Below, piece after piece: positions 1 to 5,585 of a stretch of DNA of 17,521 nucleotides. Position 1 is the stretch's first letter, and the number at the start of each line of letters is the position of its first letter. The notes beneath the pieces are model-generated. The model saw only the letters and a program-made list of their open reading frames with translations, did not search any database and was not told the origin of the DNA. A program made the position numbers and the translations under genes. This stretch comes from an uncultured Collinsella sp. (GTDB lineage: Bacteria > Actinomycetota > Coriobacteriia > Coriobacteriales > Coriobacteriaceae), in contig CAUAJB010000047.1 in assembly GCA_958429225.1 (NCBI GenBank), positions 1-17,521 on the forward strand. Reading direction: 5' to 3'.

Positions 1-54
1 GGCCGCGGCGGCCCGCGCTGCATGAGCATGCCCTTCTGGCGCGAGGACCTCTAA
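1..54 (+). CDS. arcA: Arginine deiminase, C-terminal end (partial)
   Basis: Only the last 17 codons and the stop are in the window, in frame from base 1. They read GRGGPRCMSMPFWREDL. This is the C-terminal signature of arginine deiminase (L-arginine to citrulline plus ammonia), and the Cys at the seventh codon is the nucleophile that attacks the guanidinium carbon. The identification rests on this motif and on the ornithine carbamoyltransferase gene 105 bp downstream, the usual arcA-arcB order of the fermentative arginine deiminase pathway. The rest of the gene lies upstream of the window, so its integrity cannot be judged. The final residues match the family's usual ending, so the end is not truncated. 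Confidence 0.9.
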   Translation, partial: GRGGPRCMSMPFWREDL

Positions 55-66
55 GTCTTTCCGTTT

Positions 67-114
67 CCGGTGCGGTCCCCCTACAACCGCACCGGCTTCG
101 CCCGTTAAACGGGC
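67..114 (+). other. Two hairpins in the arcA-arcB spacer
   Basis: A perfect 10-bp inverted repeat (CCGGTGCGGT at 67-76, its complement at 86-95, 9-nt loop) is followed by a short GCCCG/CGGGC hairpin (100-104 with 110-114). No T-run follows either, so a strong intrinsic terminator is unlikely. More likely they are RNA stability or processing structures that set the arcA to arcB mRNA ratio. That role is inferred; the pairing is seen directly. Confidence 0.5.
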
Positions 115-159
115 AACACTAATACTTACGTAATTCATTTCTTCGAAAGGAATCGAACC

Positions 160-1155
160 ATGGGTGTTAACCTCTCCGGCCGTAGCTTCCTCAAGCTTCT
201 CGACCTCACCACCGAGGAGATCGAGTACCTGCTCAAGCTCTCCAAGAACTTCAAGGATATGAAGCGCGCTGGCGTTCCGCACCGCTATCTCGAGGGCAAG
301 AACATCGTCCTGCTCTTCCAGAAGACCTCCACTCGTACCCGCTGCGCCTTCGAGGTCGGCGGCATGGACCTGGGCATGGGCGTTACCTACCTCGATCCCG
401 GTTCGTCGCAGATGGGCAAGAAGGAATCCATCGAGGACACCGCCCGCGTTCTCGGCCGCATGTATGACGGCATCGAGTTCCGTGGCTTTGCCCAGGACGA
501 CGTCGAGGAGCTCGCTGCTAAGTCCGGCGTGCCTGTCTGGAACGGCCTGACCACCGAGTGGCATCCCACCCAGATGCTCGCCGACATCCTGACCGTCCAG
601 GAGAACTTCAACTACGACATCAAGGGCAAGACTCTTGTCTTCATGGGCGACTGCAAGAACAACGTTGCTCGCTCCCTCATGGTCGTCTGCTCCAAGCTCG
701 GTATGAACTTCGTGGCCTGCGGCCCCGAGGAGTGCATGCCCGCCGACGACGTCATCGAGGCCTGCAAGCCCATCGCCGAGGCCAACGGCTGCACCATCAA
801 GCTGACCACCGACGTCAAGGACGGCGTCACCGGTGCCGACGTTATCTACACCGACGTGTGGGTCTCCATGGGCGAGCCCGACGAGGTCTGGGCCGAGCGC
901 ATCGCTCAGCTTACCCCGTATCGTGTTACCTCCGAGGTCATGGCTATGGCCAACCCGGGTGCCATCATCCTGCACTGCCTGCCCAGCTTCCACGACACCA
1001 ACACCACGATTGGCGCAGAGAAGTGCGAGCAGTTCGGCATCACCGAGCAGGAGGTCACCGACGAGGTCTTCGAGAGCCCCGCTTCCAAGGTCTTCGACGA
1101 GGCCGAGAACCGCATGCACACCATCAAGGCTGTCATGTACGCCACGCTCAAGTAA
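160..1155 (+). CDS. arcB: Ornithine carbamoyltransferase (catabolic type by context)
   Basis: Cytoplasmic enzyme that interconverts citrulline plus phosphate with ornithine plus carbamoyl phosphate. In an arginine deiminase operon it runs in the phosphorolytic direction, giving carbamoyl phosphate for ATP synthesis by carbamate kinase. The 331-residue length is normal. Diagnostic motifs are in order: the carbamoyl-phosphate loop STRTR (57-61), HPTQ (135-138), the ornithine-side DVWVSMGE (232-239) and HCLP (272-275) with the catalytic Cys273. The ATG at 160 is preceded by the ribosome site CGAAAGGA (144-151) at 8-nt spacing, and the protein starts where the family normally starts. It lies 105 bp after arcA and is followed by a hairpin and the transporter. 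Codon use is strongly biased to C-ending codons, which suggests high expression. An anabolic ArgF would look similar; the arcA context decides for ArcB. Confidence 0.95.
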   Translation: MGVNLSGRSFLKLLDLTTEEIEYLLKLSKNFKDMKRAGVPHRYLEGKNIVLLFQKTSTRTRCAFEVGGMDLGMGVTYLDPGSSQMGKKESIEDTARVLGRMYDGIEFRGFAQDDVEELAAKSGVPVWNGLTTEWHPTQMLADILTVQENFNYDIKGKTLVFMGDCKNNVARSLMVVCSKLGMNFVACGPEECMPADDVIEACKPIAEANGCTIKLTTDVKDGVTGADVIYTDVWVSMGEPDEVWAERIAQLTPYRVTSEVMAMANPGAIILHCLPSFHDTNTTIGAEKCEQFGITEQEVTDEVFESPASKVFDEAENRMHTIKAVMYATLK

Positions 1156-1170
1156 GAGCATCTAGCATCT

Positions 1171-1206
1171 CGCTCGGGGTGTCTTGCTGCACACCCCGAG
1201 CGGCTT
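1171..1206 (+). terminator. Hairpin after arcB, partial terminator or processing site
   Basis: A perfect 12-bp stem (CGCTCGGGGTGT at 1171-1182, complement at 1191-1202, 8-nt loop) begins 15 bp after the arcB stop. The following sequence is GCTTTG, so the U-tract is short. It could attenuate read-through into the transporter gene or protect the 3' end of an arcAB message. The structure is seen; leaky termination is inferred. Confidence 0.6.
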
Positions 1207-1302
1207 TGTCTCGTAAATATCTCGCGTCGGGCGGTGGGCACGGCACGGAAGATCCGCTTCGCGCGAGAAAGTTAAATGATTTATGAAGGGGGGATGAGAA
1301 CT

Positions 1303-2781
1303 ATGACTGAGACCGCTAAGAAAAAGCGCGGTATGCCTTCATCGTTCACCATTCTTCTTGCTCTGCTGGCAATTGTTGCAGTTGTTACCGTTATCGTCTC
1401 CGGCACGTCCGGCGGCGCGGTTACTGCCGCCCGTCTGAGCGATTTCTGCACCGCCCCGATTAAGGGCTTCGCTGACGCTCTGCCCGTCTGCCTCTTCGTT
1501 ATGATCCTGGGCGGCTTCCTCGGTATGATGACCGAGACCGGCGCCCTGGACAACGGCATCGCCGTCCTGGTGCAGAAGCTTAAGGGCAACGAGATCATGC
1601 TCATTCCTGTCCTTATGCTCATCTTCTCCCTCGGTGGTACTACCTATGGTATGTGCGAGGAGACCGTTCCCTTCTACGCCCTGCTCGCCGCTACCATGAT
1701 GGCCGCTGGCTTCGACCCCATGGTCGGCGCCGCTACCGTCCTGCTCGGCGCTGGCTGCGGCTGCCTGGGCTCCACGGTTAACCCGTTCGCCGTCGGCGCT
1801 GCCGTCGACGCTCTGACCGGCGTTGGCATTGAGGTCAACCAGTCCATCATTATCGGCCTCGGTGCCGTCCTGTGGATTGTCACTACCGCTATGTCCATCG
1901 TCTTCGTGATGAACTATGCCAAGAAGGTCAAGGCTGACAAGGGTTCCACCATCCTGTCGATGCAGGAGCTCAAGGACGCCGAAGAGGCTCACGGCAAGGC
2001 TGCTTCCGAGGTCCACAAGGAGGTCAAGCTCACTGGTCGTCAGAAGGGTGTTCTGATCGCCTTCGCCTTCACCTTCGTCGTCATGATCGTCGGCTTCATC
2101 CCGCTGGCCGACCTCAACGAGGGCGTCGCTAACTTCTTCGACGCTGGCGCTGTCTACGGCGCCGACGGTAACGCCGTCGTCCAGGGCTGGTCTGCCCTGA
2201 TCACCGGCCTGCCCATTGGCCAGTGGTACTTCGACGAGGCTTCCACCTGGTTCTTCCTCATGGCTATCCTGATCGGTATCATCGGTGGCCTGTCCGAGAA
2301 GCAGATTGTCAACACCTTCATCACCGGCGCTGCCGACATGATGTCCGTTGTTCTCGTCATCGCCCTCGCCCGTGGTATTTCCGTCCTCATGGCTAACACC
2401 GGCCTCGACGTCTTCGTCCTCGACGCTGCCGCCAATGCCCTGGCTGGCCTGTCCGGCGTGATCTTCGCTCCCATGAGCTTCCTGGTCTACTTCGGCCTGT
2501 CCTTCCTGATCCCCTCGACCTCCGGTATGGCCACCGTCTCCATGCCCATCATGGGACCGCTGGCTGTTAAGCTCGGCTTCTCGCCCGAGGTCATGGTCAT
2601 GATCTTCTCCGCTGCTATCGGTGTCGTAAACCTGTTCACCCCGACCTCCGGCGCCATCATGGGCGGTCTCGCCCTGGCCAAGATCGAGTGGACGACCTGG
2701 CTCAAGTTTGCCCTTAAGCTCATCGTCGCGCTCTCCGTCGTCTGCGCCGTCATCCTGACCGTCGCCTGCGTGTTGCTCTAA
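1303..2781 (+). CDS. YfcC/DcuC-family membrane transporter, probable arginine/ornithine exchanger
   Basis: A 492-residue polytopic inner-membrane protein. It opens with a short basic stretch (KKKRGMPSSFT) typical of YfcC proteins, followed by many hydrophobic segments and one charged cytoplasmic loop at about residues 206-246. Family-like conserved stretches are GTTYGMCEE (112-120), NPFAVG (160-165), a PSTSGMA segment in the second half and NLFTPTSGA near the C-terminus. The two serine/proline-rich segments resemble the re-entrant loops of this transporter superfamily. The ATG at 1303 is chosen because AAGGGGGG (1286-1293) is a strong ribosome site 9 nt upstream. The in-frame ATGs at 1276 and 1294 lie before or on that site. 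Position right after arcB suggests arginine uptake with ornithine export, the role usually filled by ArcD, which belongs to the unrelated APC family. The substrate is inferred, not shown. Confidence 0.8.
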   Translation: MTETAKKKRGMPSSFTILLALLAIVAVVTVIVSGTSGGAVTAARLSDFCTAPIKGFADALPVCLFVMILGGFLGMMTETGALDNGIAVLVQKLKGNEIMLIPVLMLIFSLGGTTYGMCEETVPFYALLAATMMAAGFDPMVGAATVLLGAGCGCLGSTVNPFAVGAAVDALTGVGIEVNQSIIIGLGAVLWIVTTAMSIVFVMNYAKKVKADKGSTILSMQELKDAEEAHGKAASEVHKEVKLTGRQKGVLIAFAFTFVVMIVGFIPLADLNEGVANFFDAGAVYGADGNAVVQGWSALITGLPIGQWYFDEASTWFFLMAILIGIIGGLSEKQIVNTFITGAADMMSVVLVIALARGISVLMANTGLDVFVLDAAANALAGLSGVIFAPMSFLVYFGLSFLIPSTSGMATVSMPIMGPLAVKLGFSPEVMVMIFSAAIGVVNLFTPTSGAIMGGLALAKIEWTTWLKFALKLIVALSVVCAVILTVACVLL

Positions 2782-2867
2782 GTACCCAACGGGTACCCCA
2801 CGGAAACCTTGACGATCCTGTAAAGGATCATCTGGTCATCGTCTGTCCGGTGGGGTCAACCCACCGG
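2782..2867 (+). other. Structured 3' region of the arc transporter gene
   Basis: Starting at the base after the stop codon there are three consecutive hairpins: GTACCC/GGGTAC (2782-2796), a nested pair GACGAT/ATCGTC with GATCCT/AGGATC (2811-2842) and CCGGTGGG/CCCACCGG (2847-2867). The segment ACCCCAC near 2795 is also complementary to GTGGGGT near 2850, so a competing fold is possible. No open reading frame with a ribosome site is seen. The role is unknown, perhaps 3' end protection ahead of the terminator. Confidence 0.45.
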
Positions 2868-2883
2868 TAGACTCCTACCTTTA

Positions 2884-2922
2884 GCCCCCTCCCGTTCCGT
2901 GCGCGGGAGGGGGCGACTTTTT
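2884..2922 (+). terminator. Intrinsic terminator of the arc operon
   Basis: A perfect 11-bp GC-rich stem (GCCCCCTCCCG at 2884-2894, complement at 2904-2914, 9-nt loop) is followed after three bases by TTTTT (2918-2922). This is a strong rho-independent terminator about 100 bp after the transporter stop codon. Confidence 0.85.
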
Positions 2923-2950
2923 GTTCCGCGGTTTTACCAAACCGCGGAAC
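2923..2950. repeat. 12-bp perfect inverted repeat
   Basis: GTTCCGCGGTTT (2923-2934) pairs perfectly with 2939-2950 across a 4-base TACC loop. It starts on the base after the terminator's T-run. No poly-T follows, so it is not itself a standard terminator. It is one of a run of hairpins between the arc operon and the next gene. Confidence 0.6.
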
Positions 2951-2963
2951 CGGTCGACGCTAC

Positions 2964-3063
2964 GCGCCGTCCAGAACGACAATTTGTCATTCAAAAGGCA
3001 AGGCATGACCAAAAGGTCTATGCCTCGCCTTTTTCATGCCAACTTGTACGTTCTGGACGGCGC
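2964..3063. repeat. 100-bp element with 15-bp terminal inverted repeats and an internal bidirectional terminator hairpin
   Basis: GCGCCGTCCAGAACG (2964-2978) is the exact reverse complement of 3049-3063, and the pairing resumes imperfectly just inside (ACAA with TTGT). Nested within is a second hairpin: AAAAGGC (2993-2999) with GCCTTTT (3027-3033), AGGCAT (3001-3006) with ATGCCT (3020-3025) and GACC with GGTC around an AAAA loop. This inner hairpin has A-runs on the left and T-runs on the right, so it could terminate transcription on both strands. It contains no gene. It may be a non-autonomous repeat (MITE- or REP-like) or a purely local structure. No clear target-site duplication is visible (flanks CGCTAC and TCGCTG). 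Confidence 0.55.
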
Positions 3064-3081
3064 TCGCTGACTTATGCTCAA

Positions 3082-3179
3082 CCTGCGACGTTCCCCTTGT
3101 TGGTGCAGGTGGAAGCTTGCTCGCTCTGGTGCCCGTTCGCTGGCTTCAGCTCTGCCTGCGACGTTTTTGTTGTTGGTGC
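3082..3179. repeat. Pair of imperfect 25-bp direct repeats
   Basis: Bases 3082-3106 and 3155-3179 share CCTGCGACGTT and TTGTTGGTGC and differ only in four adjacent middle bases (CCCC against TTTG), so 21 of 25 match at a 73-bp offset. TGGTGC recurs several more times up to about 3256. No gene is recognised between 3064 and 3292. The tract may be a degraded duplication or a former coding region. Confidence 0.45.
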
Positions 3180-3292
3180 TGAGCGACTTGTTCCCCGTTC
3201 TAAACGAGCTGCCCCGGGTCCCCGGTGGTTGTGGTGAGCGTGTTTGGTTGGTGCCTGTTGATGGTCTGGGTATCGGGGAGGGCGGGCTCCGT

Positions 3293-3298
3293 TATAAT
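3293..3298 (+). promoter_or_regulatory. -10 box of a candidate promoter for the DUF1846 gene
   Basis: A perfect TATAAT stands 39 bp before the start codon at 3338. A G lies at the extended -10 position, but no good TTGACA-like -35 is seen at 16-19 bp spacing. The expected RNA start is near 3305, giving a leader of about 30 nt. Confidence 0.5.
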
Positions 3299-3337
3299 CG
3301 CCTAGGACATTAAATGGAAACGGGACGGGAGCCACAC

Positions 3338-4819
3338 ATGCGCCAGGGTTTCGACAACGCGAAGTACATCGAGCTGCAGGCCGCTCATATTAAGGAGCGC
3401 ATCTCGCAGTTTGGTGGCAAGCTCTATTTGGAGTTTGGCGGTAAGCTGTTCGATGACTATCATGCGAGCCGCGTGCTGCCGGGTTTTGAACCGGACAGCA
3501 AGTTCCGCATGCTCAAGAGCATCGCCGACGATGTCGAGGTTATCATCGCGATCAACGCGAACCACATCGAGAAGAATAAGGCCCGTGGCGACCTGGGCAT
3601 TACCTATGACGAGGACGTCTTGCGCCTGGTCGACCTGTTCCGCGGCAACGGTTTTGCTGTCGCGGCTGTGGTCATCACCCAGTACGCCGGCCAGCCCGCC
3701 GCCGATGTGTTCCGCAATCGCCTGAACGCGCTCGGCATTCCTGCCAAGCTGCACTATCCCATCGAGGGCTATCCGCACGACGTCGACCTGATCGTGTCCG
3801 ACGACGGCTATGGCAAGAACGAGTTTGTCGAGACCACCCGTCCGCTCGTCGTGGTCACCGCTCCCGGCCCCGGCTCGGGCAAGCTCGCCACCTGCCTGTC
3901 TCAGCTCTATCACGAGCACAAGCACGGCACCGCCGCCGGCTATGCCAAGTTCGAGACTTTCCCGGTCTGGAACCTTCCCCTCACGCATCCGGTCAACATC
4001 GCCTATGAGGCCGCCACGGCCGACCTTGACGATGCCAATATCATCGACTCCTTCCACTTGGAGGCCTATAACAAGACTACGGTCAACTACAACCGCGACG
4101 TCGAGGCCTTCCCGGTGGTCCGTGCCCTGATGGAAAAGATCCTGGGCAAGAGCCCCTACCAGAGCCCCACGGACATGGGCGTCAATATGGTCGGCTTTGC
4201 CATCACCGATGACGATGCCTGCCGCGACGCTTCCAAGATGGAGATTGTCCGCCGCTACTTTACCGCGGTCGAAAATGTGCGCCGTACCGGCGTGGGCGAT
4301 GAGCAAGTCGACCGTCTCAAGATTATTATGAAGAAGGCCGGTATCGACAAGAACTACTCGCCGGCGCGCTCGGCCGCCCTTACCAGGGAGCAGCTGACGG
4401 GTGGCCCCGTAGGCGCCATGGTCATGCCCGACGGCTCCGTGGTGACCGGCAAGACTTCCACGCGCCTGGGCGCCGCGAGCTCGCTCATCATGAATGCACT
4501 TAAGCATGTCTCGGGCGTTGACCTTGAGCTCGAGGTCATTAGCGATGAGGCGATCGAGCCTATCAGCAAGCTCAAGACACATTTCCTGGGTAGCAAGAAT
4601 CCGCGCCTGCACACCGACGAGACGCTTATGGCGCTCTCGATCACCTCGGCAACGAGCGAGACGGCGGCCCGCGTCCTTTCGGGCCTGGAGCAGCTGCGCG
4701 GCTGCGATGCCTTCTTTAGCGTGATCATCTCGCCGACGGACGAGACGGTGTTGCGCAAGCTGGGCATCAACGTGTGCTGCGAGCCCAAGTTCGAGCGCCG
4801 TGGTTTCTTCCACCGCTAA
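3338..4819 (+). CDS. DUF1846 domain-containing protein of unknown function
   Basis: A soluble 493-residue protein matching the DUF1846 family in length and opening (MRQGFDNAKYIELQAAHI). These proteins are common in anaerobic Firmicutes and Actinobacteria and I know of no established biochemical function. Visible features are a glycine-rich phosphate-binding-like loop APGPGSGK (about 175-182) after a hydrophobic beta strand LVVVT, a basic C-terminal part with several CC/C residues, and no signal peptide or membrane segment. The loop suggests a nucleotide or phosphorylated ligand, but the rest is not a classic P-loop NTPase. The ATG at 3338 is chosen over the in-frame ATG at 3314 because GGGAG (3327-3331) sits 6 nt before it and the family starts there. 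It is transcribed alone, between a -10 box at 3293 and a terminator at 4839. Confidence 0.85.
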   Translation: MRQGFDNAKYIELQAAHIKERISQFGGKLYLEFGGKLFDDYHASRVLPGFEPDSKFRMLKSIADDVEVIIAINANHIEKNKARGDLGITYDEDVLRLVDLFRGNGFAVAAVVITQYAGQPAADVFRNRLNALGIPAKLHYPIEGYPHDVDLIVSDDGYGKNEFVETTRPLVVVTAPGPGSGKLATCLSQLYHEHKHGTAAGYAKFETFPVWNLPLTHPVNIAYEAATADLDDANIIDSFHLEAYNKTTVNYNRDVEAFPVVRALMEKILGKSPYQSPTDMGVNMVGFAITDDDACRDASKMEIVRRYFTAVENVRRTGVGDEQVDRLKIIMKKAGIDKNYSPARSAALTREQLTGGPVGAMVMPDGSVVTGKTSTRLGAASSLIMNALKHVSGVDLELEVISDEAIEPISKLKTHFLGSKNPRLHTDETLMALSITSATSETAARVLSGLEQLRGCDAFFSVIISPTDETVLRKLGINVCCEPKFERRGFFHR

Positions 4820-4838
4820 GCCTGGATAAATTGGTCTG

Positions 4839-4877
4839 AAAGGGGCGCATCGGGTATGCATTCGGTGTGCCCCTTTT
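4839..4877 (+). terminator. Terminator of the DUF1846 gene
   Basis: AAAGGGGCGCA (4839-4849) pairs with TGTGCCCCTTT (4866-4876), 11 pairs with one G-U wobble, across a 16-nt loop and ending in TTTT. The A-run on the left means it could also stop transcription from the other strand. Confidence 0.8.
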
Positions 4878-4941
4878 ATCAACAAAGCTACCGTTTAACC
4901 TAAAAATAGCCCGTTTACCTGTCTATAAGCGATTTGGGCGG

Positions 4942-4949
4942 TATACAAT
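4942..4949 (+). promoter_or_regulatory. Candidate -10 box for the winged-helix gene
   Basis: TATACAAT (4942-4949) contains TACAAT at 4944. The region from 4878 to 4960 is clearly more AT-rich than its surroundings, as expected for a promoter, but no convincing -35 box lies at the right distance. If it is used, the message has a leader of about 110 nt with an 8-bp inverted repeat CATGATGG/CCATCATG (4985-5010). Confidence 0.35.
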
Positions 4950-5068
4950 AACCCTAATTGTTTCATCCTTTTGCGGGGATGCCGCATGATGGATGTTGCC
5001 GGCCATCATGGGGTGTGCCGGTCGCGCACGGTGCAGGTGATGGCCGTGCTCGGTTTGAGGAGGCTGCC

Positions 5069-5407
5069 ATGGCTGGCAAGGGTCGTGCGAGTGTCAACGA
5101 TATGAAGCGTGTCGAGGTGCAGGTGCTGATGGAGATCGCACAGCTGTCCGAAGACAACGGCGGATTTTATGGCTTTTCGCGCAAGACGCTTGCCGAGCGT
5201 GTGGGGGTGTCTCCGTATCGTGCCCGCGCGGCAATTGAACGCTTGGAATCCGAAGACATCATCGAGGTCGTCTCGCGCTACAGCGAAGACGGCGGCCAGC
5301 TCGCAAATGGCATTTGTCTCACGGAGCGTGGCGAGTGGTATCTAGAGGGCGTCCGTGCCGGTATGCTCGTGCAGGACTTGATCAAGGATGAAGTCGCCGA
5401 TCGATAA
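5069..5407 (+). CDS. Small winged-helix DNA-binding protein, probable transcription regulator
   Basis: A 112-residue cytoplasmic protein made almost entirely of one winged helix-turn-helix domain. A basic N-terminal helix (MKRVEVQVLMEIAQLSED) leads into FSRKTLAERVGVSPYRARAA (about 36-55) as the helix-turn-helix, and IIEVVSRYSEDGG with GICLTERGEWYL (about 64-92) reads as the beta wing. The pattern recalls MarR, GntR and PadR relatives, but there is no effector domain and I cannot name a family. The ATG at 5069 has a strong ribosome site GAGGAGG (5057-5063) 5 nt upstream. An in-frame TTG at 4958 would add 37 unfolded-looking residues and has no such site. It stands alone between terminators, so its targets cannot be read from context. 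The nearest genes are DUF1846 and pyrG. Confidence 0.7.
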   Translation: MAGKGRASVNDMKRVEVQVLMEIAQLSEDNGGFYGFSRKTLAERVGVSPYRARAAIERLESEDIIEVVSRYSEDGGQLANGICLTERGEWYLEGVRAGMLVQDLIKDEVADR

Positions 5408-5431
5408 CAACGCGCATTCATAGTGGAAACG

Positions 5432-5464
5432 ACGCCGCCTGGGCAACCGGACGGCGTTTTGTTT
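5432..5464 (+). terminator. Terminator after the winged-helix gene
   Basis: ACGCCG (5432-5437) pairs with CGGCGT (5452-5457), with further pairing possible inside the 14-nt loop (CC with GG), followed by TTTTGTTTC. It lies 24 bp past the stop codon. Confidence 0.7.
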
Positions 5465-5497
5465 CGAGATTGAGAAATGCAAGCACTTTGGTGAAAA

Positions 5498-5530
5498 ATG
5501 ACGAACTGCTTCTTTCTCGAGTATTACAAT
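5498..5530 (+). promoter_or_regulatory. Candidate promoter for pyrG-xerD
   Basis: ATGACG (5498-5503) and TATTAC (5522-5527) form weak -35 and -10 boxes 18 bp apart; TACAAT at 5525-5530 is an alternative -10. The leader to pyrG would be about 50 nt and contains CCCGTA/TACGGG (5536-5567) that could fold next to the ribosome site. No terminator or run of initiating G is seen, so the CTP-sensing reiterative-transcription attenuator known for Bacillus pyrG is not evident. Confidence 0.35.
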
Positions 5531-5585
5531 GAAGACCCGTAAGATGTGTATGGACAACTTCTACGGGAAGCGCAGGTAACTCAAT

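Noticed and set aside
2899..3237. 112-codon + strand open frame after the arc terminator
   Set aside because: It starts inside the terminator hairpin, runs through two inverted-repeat elements, has no ribosome site and gives no recognisable protein.
4958..5068. TTG-initiated N-terminal extension of the winged-helix protein
   Set aside because: There is no ribosome site. The 37 extra residues look non-coding, and GAGGAGG sits just before the ATG at 5069.
5408..5585. Bacillus-type CTP-responsive attenuator before pyrG
   Set aside because: No terminator hairpin with a T-run lies between the candidate promoter and pyrG, and no run of initiating G is seen. The T-run hairpin at 5432 belongs to the previous gene.
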